Positions 1 to 8,500 of a DNA stretch of 64,000 bases are shown one piece after another (positions within the stretch are counted from its first letter, which is position 1; the number at the start of each line of letters is the position of its first letter). The notes under the pieces are model-generated. The model searched no databases and had not been told where the DNA came from. It saw only the letters and a list, made by a program, of their open reading frames with translations. This DNA comes from Ignavibacteriaceae bacterium (GTDB taxonomy: Bacteria > Bacteroidota > Ignavibacteria > Ignavibacteriales > Ignavibacteriaceae). Location of the stretch: NCBI GenBank assembly GCA_013360295.1, contig JABWCL010000021.1, positions 1 to 64,000 of the forward strand, in the 5' to 3' direction. A program made the translations under genes and the position numbers.

Positions 1-92
1 GTTTCGCCGTCGTCTTCAAGCAGCTGGTCCATTGTTAATATCAGTTTAGCCCGCTGCTCTCTCAGCCTGTTGTTTATTTCGTTTGAGTCCAT
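1..92 (-). CDS. Partial CDS, hypothetical protein (3' part outside window)
   Basis: An open frame starts at the ATG at 92-90 and runs off the left edge without a stop; about 30 codons are visible. The peptide begins MDSNEINNRLREQR and is charged and probably helical. It is divergent from the phage genes to its right, across the 12-bp repeat array. A weak GGAA lies about 11 bases upstream of the ATG. I do not recognise the product; position suggests a phage or phage-neighbour gene. It could also be a chance frame, because only 90 bases are seen. Confidence 0.35.
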   Translation of the reverse strand, partial: MDSNEINNRLREQRAKLILTMDQLLEDDGE

Positions 93-137
93 AGTATTTT
101 TTATTCCAAACATAAATACTGCTTCTGCATAAATCGA

Positions 138-233
138 GTGAACCGTTCAGGAAACGGTTCGGTGAACTGTTCACTGAATTGTTCGCCGAACTATTCGGTG
201 AACCGATTCCTGAACCGTTCATTAGACCGTGCG
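138..233. repeat. Tandem array of eight degenerate 12-bp palindromic units
   Basis: Eight head-to-tail 12-bp units start at 138, 150, 162, 174, 186, 198, 210 and 222. The best units read GTGAACCGTTCA or GTGAACTGTTCA. Most units plus the next base form an imperfect 13-bp palindrome (GTGAAC-n-GTTCAC); the third is perfect. The array fills the gap between the divergent gene at 92 and the phage gene starting at 288, so it may be a multi-site operator. In the + frame it also reads as a tetrapeptide repeat x-N-x-S ending at a TGA, but there is no convincing start or ribosome site. Confidence 0.8.
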
Positions 234-287
234 CCTGAGCGTTTATACGTTTGAACCCGTAATTAATTTTTTATGAAAGGAGAAAAA

Positions 288-1130
288 ATGAACGACTGGT
301 TTGAAATATTCAGGACGGGCGAGCATACAGACTCTTCAGGAAGGAAGAGGAACTGGAGCGAAGGCGACCTGGATAAAATAGCGGGAAGTTATGACCCCGC
401 CGTTAATGAAGCCCCGATAGTTATCGGGCACCCCGCGGATAATTCGCCGGCTTACGGCTGGATAGAAAAACTGAAGCGGGCGGGAGACAGGCTGCTGGCG
501 CTTCCGTGTAACGTGGTTCCGGAATTCGCTGAAGCGGTGAAGCAGGGATTATATAAGAAAAGGTCAGTTTCACTCTATCCCGACGGCACGCTGAGGCATG
601 TTGGCTTCCTCGGAGGCGCGATACCCGCGGTTAAAGGATTGCAGGATATCGCTTTTGAAGAGAACCCGGCTGTCTCGGAGTATGTATTCGAGGGAAGCGC
701 TGAAGATGAGCCTGCTCACGCGGCTGCAATTAACAATGATGAAGCGGAAAGGCTGAGGCTGGATTTTTCCGAGTCGGAAGAGAGGAGGAAAAGGGCTGAA
801 GAGAAACTTCGCGAACTTGAAACAAAGCTGAGGCTTACCGAGTTCAGCGCGTATCTCAGTCAAAAAACCACTTCCGGCATCCTTACCCCTGCGCAGAATA
901 ACAAACTCAGACAGATAAGTGAATCATTCTGCTGCTCTGAGTTCAGCAGTACGGAAAGCAAGGCGATGAACCTTTTAAAGGAATTCATCGAAACCCTCGA
1001 ACCCCGCTTTACATTAGATGAGATTGCGGTGAAGAAAGGGGCACGGCGCGATGATGAATACAGGTCGCCCGCGCAGATCATCGCGGATGAGATAGTCCGC
1101 GGACAGGCTGTATTAAGAAACATTCAATAA
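288..1130 (+). CDS. Phage prohead protease / scaffold protein (Mu gpI-like)
   Basis: This looks like the head maturation protease-scaffold of Mu-like and related tailed phages. The first 125 residues carry the conserved pattern of that family: FEIFRTGEHTDSSG, IVIGHP, SPAYGWIE and KKRSVSLYPDGTLRHVGF. Residues about 145-190 are rich in Glu, Arg and Lys and are probably coiled coil, as expected for a scaffolding region. I chose the ATG at 288, because AAAGGAG lies five bases upstream; an in-frame ATG at 273 would add five residues and would contain that ribosome site. The capsid gene follows 23 bases later, the usual protease-then-capsid order. I cannot assign catalytic residues with certainty. 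Confidence 0.72.
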   Translation: MNDWFEIFRTGEHTDSSGRKRNWSEGDLDKIAGSYDPAVNEAPIVIGHPADNSPAYGWIEKLKRAGDRLLALPCNVVPEFAEAVKQGLYKKRSVSLYPDGTLRHVGFLGGAIPAVKGLQDIAFEENPAVSEYVFEGSAEDEPAHAAAINNDEAERLRLDFSESEERRKRAEEKLRELETKLRLTEFSAYLSQKTTSGILTPAQNNKLRQISESFCCSEFSSTESKAMNLLKEFIETLEPRFTLDEIAVKKGARRDDEYRSPAQIIADEIVRGQAVLRNIQ

Positions 1131-1153
1131 CAAAAACAAAAGGAGTAACAGAA

Positions 1154-2080
1154 ATGAAAATTCATCAGATATCAGCGGGGGACGCGGTCACCCGTCAGGT
1201 TGTAACTAAAATGATCCAGACGGCAAGCGTGCTTAATTACGCGGAGTTCTACCGTATGGCAGGCAACGCCGATTACGTAAGGAAAAACGCGAGCGCTTCA
1301 GGAGGCAAGTTCCGCGCGCTGAACAGTAACTATCCGGCCAACGTCGTATCCCCTTCGTTCGCCAATCCCGTGCTTAAGATATTAGGGGATAAAGTTGAGG
1401 TTGATAAGGCGCACGAAAGGCGGGGGATTGATGTTGCTTCCGTCCGCGCTGCTGAACTTCTCTCCTTCGCGGGCAATCTCGGCAAGCAGTTCCAGAATTA
1501 TTTCTTCAACGGCAACTCGCAGGATAATTCCGACGCGTTTGACGGGCTTAAGTATATAGTTCCGGCATCGCAGAAGATAACCGCGTCGGGAAACGGGCTG
1601 GTGGTTGACCTCGGCAATTCCGACACCGCCAAGAAAAAGCAGCAGCAGTTCCTGGAACTTCTCGATGAACTGATCGGGAAAGTAACCGGCGGCGCTCAGG
1701 TGCTGTTTATGGATGTGAAAACGCTTAGCAGGCTGACATCTGTCGCGCGCGAACAGTTCACAACGACTGCTGATGAATTCGGCTCACCGCTCTACTTCTA
1801 TAATCATATCCCTGTTGTCACTGCAGGATACGATAACGCGGGTAACCGGGTAATTCCGCACGATGAAGTTGTGGGAAGCTCTGGCGCTGTATGTACAAGT
1901 ATCTACGCGGTGCGGTTCGGTGAAAGAGTTGACCTTACGCTGCCGACCAACATAGGCGTTGAAGTGGTTGACCTCGGGCTTGTCGGGGTACATTATGTTC
2001 ACGGCGTTGAGTTCGATACGACCCTTGTTCTGGCGGATAACAAAGCTGCCGCAAGGCTCGAAGGGGTAATAATCAGCTAA
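1154..2080 (+). CDS. Phage major capsid protein
   Basis: This 308-residue protein sits directly after the protease/scaffold gene and has features of HK97-fold capsid subunits: a polar N-terminal arm, a helical spine region (about 90-125), a central stretch DAFDGLKYIVPASQ, a region with VLFMDVKTLSRL, and a beta-rich C-terminus with GVEVVDLG and VHYVHGVEFDT. A strong ribosome site (AAAAGGAGTAA) precedes the ATG. A hairpin terminator follows at once, so it is the last gene of its transcript. No terminase, portal or tail gene is visible on the right, so this is a fragment of a prophage or its rearranged edge. An encapsulin-like role is less likely because the scaffold protease is linked. Confidence 0.78.
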   Translation: MKIHQISAGDAVTRQVVTKMIQTASVLNYAEFYRMAGNADYVRKNASASGGKFRALNSNYPANVVSPSFANPVLKILGDKVEVDKAHERRGIDVASVRAAELLSFAGNLGKQFQNYFFNGNSQDNSDAFDGLKYIVPASQKITASGNGLVVDLGNSDTAKKKQQQFLELLDELIGKVTGGAQVLFMDVKTLSRLTSVAREQFTTTADEFGSPLYFYNHIPVVTAGYDNAGNRVIPHDEVVGSSGAVCTSIYAVRFGERVDLTLPTNIGVEVVDLGLVGVHYVHGVEFDTTLVLADNKAAARLEGVIIS

Positions 2081-2086
2081 TCAATC

Positions 2087-2145
2087 TGCCGCGTACAGCT
2101 GTGTAAAAATCAGGGGTAAGCTCTGTACGCGGCAATTATTTTATT
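2087..2145 (+). terminator. Rho-independent terminator after the capsid gene
   Basis: A perfect 12-bp stem (TGCCGCGTACAG at 2087-2098 with CTGTACGCGGCA at 2123-2134) has a 24-base loop and is followed by ATTATTTTATT. It lies seven bases after the capsid stop codon and separates the head genes from the two small membrane-protein genes. Confidence 0.75.
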
Positions 2146-2156
2146 CAGGAGTTAAA

Positions 2157-2378
2157 ATGATTAAACAAGGTTCAAGAAAATTTATCGCTTTTATGATTAC
2201 AGTCTTCCTTTTCACAGTTGTGGTAATTATCACCGCGGCATTGTTAAAGCACGATAACGCAGTCCTCCCCTCATTTGTATTCCAGCTTGCCTCCGCCTAC
2301 GGAATACTGTGCGGATTGTTTTTCGGAAGTAATGTGCTGGAACATTACTCCGGGAGAGGGAAAAGGGAAAATGAATAG
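2157..2378 (+). CDS. Small two-helix membrane protein, holin-like
   Basis: A 73-residue protein with two hydrophobic segments (about 9-30 and 38-59), a positively charged N-terminus (IKQGSRK) and a polar C-terminus (YSGRGKRENE). This size and topology are typical of class II phage holins, and the gene follows phage head genes, but small two-helix proteins are too common for a firm call. A good ribosome site (CAGGAG) precedes the ATG. Its last eight bases overlap the next gene, so both are probably co-translated. Confidence 0.55.
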   Translation: MIKQGSRKFIAFMITVFLFTVVVIITAALLKHDNAVLPSFVFQLASAYGILCGLFFGSNVLEHYSGRGKRENE

Positions 2379-2868
2379 GTTCCGGCGGATAGTAATAATT
2401 TTAATAATAATTTTGATTTCAGTGTTGATCATTATTCATCTGTGGAATAAAAGGGAAGTGAAAATTCCGGTTGAGAAGGAATTTGTACAGGGGGACACAT
2501 TAAAAATATATGTGCCCGGTAAGCGCGATACAACAAAAACAATAAGGCATTTTCAAAATAAATCGGTGCTGCGCCCTTTGATTCGTGACAAAGGGAATTT
2601 AATCTATACCGACACCCTGAAGAATAATTATTTGAGTATTGCCACCATCATTACAAGATCGGATACCAGCGATGAAATCATTCTTGATTATGAAACCGGC
2701 GTAATTTCATTCGAAACTTTTCAGACAGATACTATCAGTTTCACGATTACTGATACTTTGAAATTATATATTCCAAAAAATGAGGAACGACTATTTTATG
2801 ATAATTATTTAACCGGATTCCTGACCGCTGTATTGGCCGGAATTATAATATACTTTCTGTGGGGATGA
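2371..2868 (+). CDS. Hypothetical protein with N- and C-terminal membrane segments
   Basis: I do not recognise this 165-residue protein. It starts at the ATG at 2371, inside the end of the previous gene and just after the purine-rich GGGAGAGGGAAAAGGG. It has a very hydrophobic segment at about 7-24, a soluble middle of about 115 residues rich in Thr, Asp and Lys (VEKEFVQGDTLKIYVPG, TDTLKLYIP repeated loosely) and a second hydrophobic segment in the last 20 residues (FLTAVLAGIIIYFLWG). Both ends therefore anchor the protein and the middle would lie on one side of the membrane. The pairing with a holin-like gene suggests a phage lysis or host-envelope role, but it has no lipobox, so it is not a standard spanin. 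Confidence 0.6.
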   Translation: MNRFRRIVIILIIILISVLIIIHLWNKREVKIPVEKEFVQGDTLKIYVPGKRDTTKTIRHFQNKSVLRPLIRDKGNLIYTDTLKNNYLSIATIITRSDTSDEIILDYETGVISFETFQTDTISFTITDTLKLYIPKNEERLFYDNYLTGFLTAVLAGIIIYFLWG

Positions 2869-2909
2869 GTCGTTAGACTGATTGCTGACCTGTGTACCGC
2901 GTAAAAAAC

Positions 2910-3920
2910 TTATTCAAACCTTCCCGCGATCTTAGTTCCGCAATAACCGCAGCAGGAATTTTTAATTTTATTTGAAGTTACATCGTGCCAGCCCCTTTTA
3001 ACAATAGGTTTGGCGCATCCCGGGCAGAACGTTGTGTGCCCTTCCGGGTCGTGCACATTGCCGGTGTAGCAGTACTTTATTCCCGCTGAAAGCGCAATCT
3101 CTCTTGCCATCCTGATGGTCGAGAAGGGAGTAGGTTGTTTATCACGCATTTTGAAATCAGGATGAAACGCCGTAAAGTGAAGCGGTACTGAGTCTCCCAG
3201 GTTTTCGGCCACCCATCCGGTGAGTTGCTTTATCTCTTCAGATGAATCATTTTCTCCCGGGATGAGCAGGGTAGTAATCTCAAACCAGATATCCGTTTCA
3301 TTCTTCAGCCAGAGGAGTGTTTCGAGAATGTTCTCAAGATGCGAGAATGTAAGTTTATGGTAAAATGTTTCCGTGAATGCTTTAAGGTCAACGTTTGCCG
3401 CGTCAATATAGCGGAATACCTCAGACCGCGCTCGCTTATCTATATATCCCGCGGTCACCATCACTGATTTAATATTTTCTTCCCTCGCGATCTTCGATAC
3501 ATCAATTACGTATTCGCCGAAAATGACAGGATCATTGTATGTGAAAGCAATTGAAGGCACCCTGTTCCTTTTGGCAATTTCCACTACGCCTTCAGGGGGA
3601 ACAGAGAGGGAGTTTATGTCATCCATCCGTGCTTTACTCATTGTCCAGTTCTGGCAGAATTTGCAGCCAAGATTACAGCCCGCCGTACCAAAACTCAGGA
3701 TGCCCGTTCCCGGGTAGAAATGATTGAGGGGTTTCTTTTCGATCGGGTCTATAGCGAAGCCGGTGGGTTTTCCGTAGCCGATGGAATAAAGTTCGCCGCC
3801 GATATTCTGACGGATATAGCAAAAGCCGTTCTGCCCTTCGCCGATTGTACAGTAACGGGGGCAAAGAGTGCAGAGCAGTTTATCATTTGTGGCGGGTTCC
3901 CACCACCGGGCTTTATACAT
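2910..3920 (-). CDS. amrS: AmmeMemoRadiSam-system radical SAM enzyme AmrS
   Basis: A 336-residue radical SAM protein of the pyruvate formate-lyase activase-like branch. The 4Fe-4S cluster motif is CNLGCKFC (Cys82, Cys86, Cys89), preceded by GILSFGTAG. The N-terminus has a further cysteine set (Cys17, Cys20, Cys24, Cys34) and the C-terminus a zinc-ribbon-like CPGC and CCGYCG pair, the layout usual for AmrS. The wording ARWWEP, LCPRYC, GKPTGFAIDPIEKKPL and LHFTAFHPDFKM is characteristic of the family. In many genomes it is linked to AMMECR1 and Memo genes; none is present here. The exact substrate of the family is not settled. It is convergent with the phage fragment and stands alone. Confidence 0.9.
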   Translation of the reverse strand: MYKARWWEPATNDKLLCTLCPRYCTIGEGQNGFCYIRQNIGGELYSIGYGKPTGFAIDPIEKKPLNHFYPGTGILSFGTAGCNLGCKFCQNWTMSKARMDDINSLSVPPEGVVEIAKRNRVPSIAFTYNDPVIFGEYVIDVSKIAREENIKSVMVTAGYIDKRARSEVFRYIDAANVDLKAFTETFYHKLTFSHLENILETLLWLKNETDIWFEITTLLIPGENDSSEEIKQLTGWVAENLGDSVPLHFTAFHPDFKMRDKQPTPFSTIRMAREIALSAGIKYCYTGNVHDPEGHTTFCPGCAKPIVKRGWHDVTSNKIKNSCCGYCGTKIAGRFE

Positions 3921-4229
3921 CTTTGATCTTTTTCAATAGCGAAAAATATTTAGTCACTTAATATAATAGGATAATAGCTGAGACGGAACACAGGTGACGC
4001 GGATGAAATGGTTGACCACAGATATATTAACGCAGATGCGGCGTCTGCTCTTCAGGAATCAGGTTATTTGGGATATGTGATTGAAGTCACGTTTCTCGCT
4101 CAATCTTGGTGATAATTCGTAAAAAATCAGATCGTAATCGGAAAATTCTTTAAAATTTTCAGATTACAATCGGAAAATTTAGCTATATTTTCATATTGAA
4201 ATCCTATTATTTATAAACGTTGAATTTTT
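3921..4229. other. Intergenic region with a degenerate genomic repeat and promoter-side repeats
   Basis: No gene is visible in these 309 bases. Around 3995-4032 are fragments of the type GACGCGGATGA and TTAACGCAGATGCGG. A related fragment (GCGCGGATGACGCAGATT) occurs near 57842, so this may be a decayed dispersed repeat. The last 100 bases are AT-rich and hold the direct repeat listed separately. Confidence 0.5.
4127..4180. repeat. Direct repeat upstream of the AAA/DUF4143 gene
   Basis: Two 22-bp copies, at 4127-4148 (TCAGATCGTAATCGGAAAATTC) and 4159-4180, differ at a few positions and share AATCGGAAAATT exactly. They are spaced 32 bp apart, three turns of helix, and end about 50 bases before the ATG at 4230. 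Each also has AAAATT/AATTTT flanks. This is the position and spacing of a pair of operator sites for the following gene. Confidence 0.65.
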
Positions 4230-5363
4230 ATGATAACACGATTAGCTCAGAACCGAATTATTGAATCTCTTTTTAAGGGAAAAGCGATCATTATTTACGG
4301 CGCCAGACAGGTAGGTAAAACCACAATCGCTAAGAGTATTCTGGAAAAATTCGGTGATTCAGGCAGGTATTTGAACTGTGAAACTTTAACGGTAGAACAG
4401 GCTTTGAGTGAGCCTGAACCGGAAAAGATAAAAAAGTTTTTGGGAGATTATCGGATAATCGTGCTTGATGAAGCGCAGCATATTCCCGATATAGGGCGCA
4501 AAATAAAACTGATTGTAGATGAAATAAAAGATGTACAGATAATCGCGACGGGTTCATCCAGTTTTGATATTGCCAACCGGACAACAGAGCCTATGACGGG
4601 CAGGGTATTCCATCATACTATCTTTCCGCTATCATTAAACGAGATAAAAGATGATGCCGGAGGTTTGCTGGGTGTGGAAGCTAAACTTGAAAATCTCCTG
4701 ATCTACGGTTCTTATCCCGAAGTATATCTTTCAAATGAGGAGGCGGCACGTACAATTCTGAGTGAATTAACATCATCATACTTGTTTAAGGACCTGTTCA
4801 GGTATGAGGGAATTAAGAAATCCTCGATGCTTAAAAATCTGCTGATGTCGCTTGCATTTCAGGTGGGAAGCGATGTTTCATATAACGAACTTGGGACGAG
4901 GCTCGGGCTGAACTACGCAACCGTGCAAAAATATATTGACCTTCTGGAACAGAGTTTTGTAGTTTTCCGGTTGAATTCGTTCTCCAGGAACCTGCGAAAC
5001 GAGTTGGCGAAGTCAGTGAAAATATATTTTTATGACAATGGTGTTAGAAACGCCCTGGTGAACAATTTTAATCCTCTTAATATTCGGGATGACATCGGTG
5101 CTTTATGGGAAAATTTTTGCGTGACTGAGAGGCGGAAAATGAACGCAACCAATAATAACATGGTGAATTCGTATTTCTGGCGCACCTACGATCAGAAGGA
5201 AGTTGATTATGTGGAAGAAGCGGGAGGTAAGATCACCGGATTTGAATTCAAGTACTCAGAAAAACAGAAGGTTAAAACCCCGGTAAAGTTTACTGAGACT
5301 TATAACGCTGAAGTGAAAAAAATTGACAGGAGTAATTACTGGGAGTTTTTGATTCAGCTCTGA
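4230..5363 (+). CDS. AAA-family ATPase with C-terminal DUF4143 domain
   Basis: A 377-residue protein of the widespread archaeal-type ATPase/DUF4143 family, usually a single mobile gene of unknown role. The P-loop is GARQVGKT (24-31), Walker B is IIVLDEAQ (about 85-92), and a sensor motif IIATGSSS follows. The middle third resembles a winged-helix region (YNELGTRLGLNYATVQKYIDLLE). The last 80 residues carry QKEVDYVEEAGGKITGFEFKYS, which looks like the D...ExK core of PD-(D/E)XK nuclease folds found in this family. It has no operon partners and is less GC-rich than its neighbours. A second family member lies at 51777-53015. Function is unknown; genome-defence or toxin-like roles have been proposed for relatives. 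Confidence 0.85.
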   Translation: MITRLAQNRIIESLFKGKAIIIYGARQVGKTTIAKSILEKFGDSGRYLNCETLTVEQALSEPEPEKIKKFLGDYRIIVLDEAQHIPDIGRKIKLIVDEIKDVQIIATGSSSFDIANRTTEPMTGRVFHHTIFPLSLNEIKDDAGGLLGVEAKLENLLIYGSYPEVYLSNEEAARTILSELTSSYLFKDLFRYEGIKKSSMLKNLLMSLAFQVGSDVSYNELGTRLGLNYATVQKYIDLLEQSFVVFRLNSFSRNLRNELAKSVKIYFYDNGVRNALVNNFNPLNIRDDIGALWENFCVTERRKMNATNNNMVNSYFWRTYDQKEVDYVEEAGGKITGFEFKYSEKQKVKTPVKFTETYNAEVKKIDRSNYWEFLIQL

Positions 5364-5550
5364 CACGTGAATCAGCAGAAATCAATCTCCGGGCCGTATT
5401 TATCCTTAGGTTCTCGAAATTGTCTTTTCGTTCTGGGGATGTGATGCCGCCGAAACCATGAAAATAACCGCAAGTTTTTATTTTTATTTTCCCCCAATTA
5501 CGCTTATTTTTTAACCAGTTAATCTATACAACTATTCTACAGGAGACCTA

Positions 5551-8500
5551 ATGAAATATTCGATACTATTTATTCTATTGCTCGCAGTTTCCGTTGTAAC
5601 ATACGGACAGTTATACCAGGGGCCGGCAGCCGGTTCCGTTGCAAGCGGTGTATCAGTGAGCACTTTCACCTTTGAATCCTTTGGCGGTGGTGACCCCACA
5701 TACAATCCCAAGCCAATGAGAAACCTTTTTATTAATACTTACATTGCGGATAATAAAGAAATGCCCGCTCCTTCCGCACCAGAAGGCGCGAATTATTTTA
5801 TTGACCCTATGCTGACAAGAAACCCGGTTGTGCAGCAGGGTGATTTTATCCTTAATAAAAACTTCCAGGGTATTCCGGATCAGGGTATCGCAATCCCTCC
5901 GGATCCGTACATCGCGGCAGGCCCTACGCATCTGCTCGCGGTTGTTAACAGCAGGTTCCGCATACTGGATAAGAATGGACAGGTCATAAACACGATTGAA
6001 GCCTCAAACTGGTATTCATCAGTATTGCCCGGCTGCGATCCCTTTGATCCGAAGGTAATTTATGATCAGCACGCAAAAAGATGGGTGATGGTATGGCTTC
6101 ACCTGGGTTCAAGCACAGCTTATTTCCTCGTTTCAGTCTCAGATGACTCAATACCCACAGGCACCTGGTACAATTACGCGATGCCTTCACACGTAAACGG
6201 TTCAACGCCGTCAAACAACTGGTCGGATTACCAGGGAGTTGGTTACGACAAAGATGCCATATACATTACGGGTAATCAGTTCCAGTTCAGCGGTACATTT
6301 GATTATTGCAAGCTAAGAGTAATTCCTAAAACCGCTCTGTATGCGAATAACGGCGGCCCAGTTGCCTGGAACGACCTTTGGGATATAAAGACCGCGACAG
6401 GTATCAGGGTTTTCGGTTTGCGTCCCTCCAGAATTTACGGACAGCCTGCACAGTTTTATCTTGTTGCACGCTCTCCCTATGTTACAGGTACATTCTTTAC
6501 GCTTTACAAATTAACAAATCCGCTTACAACTCCAGCGATGACCGCGGTGGATGTTCCGGTTACACAGTATTCCGATCCTAACGATGCGGGTCAGCAGGGC
6601 GGATCACAGACCATTGACGGAGGCGCAAGCAATATCAGGAACGAACCCGTGTTCAGGAACGGAAAGCTGTATATGGTTCACGCGGTTAAAAGCGGTACCG
6701 GCGGAGCTTTTTCAAGCGTCCGTTATGTTGCATTCGATGTAGCTACAAACACCGCGGTCCAGGATCAGGCAATGGGAGCCGACGGATACTTCCACTTCTA
6801 TCCGGCAATGGAAGTTGATCCGGCGGATAACCTCGCGTTTACTTATACCCGCAGCGCCGCGACAGAGTACGCCGGTGCATACTATACCACCAAGCCAAAC
6901 GACGCCACAAATATGACCGGCAGTAAAGTTCTCAAAACCGGCGCCGGTTACTATTATAAAACTTTCGGTGGCTCAAGAAACCGCTGGGGTGATTATAACG
7001 GAATATGGCTTGACCCTTCCACCAGCAATATCTGGTTATTTACCGAATATGTTGCGGCTACAAACACCTGGGGTACCTGGGTCGGCGAACTGGTTTATTC
7101 AACAAGCGCGGCTCTCGTTGGCGTGATCGCGCCCAACGGCGGAGAAGTCTGGCAGGTCGGATCAACCCAAACGATAAGCTGGAGCTCGAGCAATGTAACA
7201 AACGTCAAGATTGAATACTCAACAAACAACGGCAGCGCCTGGACAACAGTAGCAGCTTCAGTGGCCGCCGCAGGCGGAACATACTCCTGGGTAATTCCTT
7301 CAACCCCCACGAATCAGGCGCTTGTAAGAGTTTCGGACGCTTCAAACGCGAATGTGTTTGACGTAAGTAACGCCACATTCACCATCGGAAGCGGCCCGGC
7401 TGAAGGCTGGATCGCGGTTCAGAGCGGTACAACAGGAGACATCTGGGGTATTGACTGGGCATCCCCGACAGTAGTATGGCTTTGCGCTTCGAACGGCGAT
7501 GTTAAACGCTCGACTGATGCAGGAACAACCTGGCAAGCCGCAGGAAACGCGGGGCAGGGCGCTTACACGATTGCCGCACTAAGTGAGAACGTGGCAGTTG
7601 TTTCCTTAGGTCCGGATGCCGGTGACGGTAAACTGATGAGGACGACCAACGGCGGAACAAGCTGGTCACAGGTTTATACAACCGCAGGCGCGTGGTTTAA
7701 TTTCGTTGACAATATTGATGCCACAAATCTTTGGGCGCAGAGCGATCCGATCGGCGGTGTGTTCCATATTGTGAAATCAACGGATGCCGGAGCTACCTGG
7801 TCTTTGGCTTCGAACTTACCGTCTCAACCAAGCAGCACGGTCTTTGGAGCGAACAGCTCATACTATCGCATTGATAATACATTCTGGTTCGGTACAGGCG
7901 GAAGCGCCACTACGAACGCCAACAGGGTTTACCGTTCAGTGAACGGAATTAACGGGCCCTGGACATTCGCGACAACCACACAGCCTTATGCCGGCGGTGT
8001 TGCATTCTCCTCAGCTACCGGGAACGGCCTCGCAAGTTTCTGGCAGGCTTCAAACACACTCAACAAATCTGTCGACGGCGGTACTACATTCACCTCAGTA
8101 ACCGCATCCCTTCTTGGTTTGACGCACGGTGTGGAATTTATCAGAGGGACTGCAGTTGCCTTTGCAGGTACCGCAAACGGTTTATTCAGGTCAACGAATA
8201 ACGGCGATACCTGGACTGCTGAGAATATTCCAACAGGTGCCTTTAATCTTAATGTCATCAGATTCTATAATGATGCCGATCTCGGCCTAACAGGCGGCAA
8301 CGGAGGATTACTGCTTAAGAGTAACCTCCAGAGAGTTATTCCTGTTGAACTTACCTCCTTTACTGCTTCCGTCGGAGAATACCAGGTTACACTTAACTGG
8401 AATACGGCAACTGAAGTTAACAACAGGGGCTTTGAAGTTCAGAGGATGATTGACGGTAACAGTTGGATTACCATAGGATTTGTTGAAGGAAGAGGAACAA

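Noticed and set aside
138-233. Array as a CRISPR
   Set aside because: Units are 12 bp without unique spacers, and no cas gene is near.
2371-2868. Spanin identification
   Set aside because: There is no lipobox, and two terminal membrane segments do not fit either spanin type.
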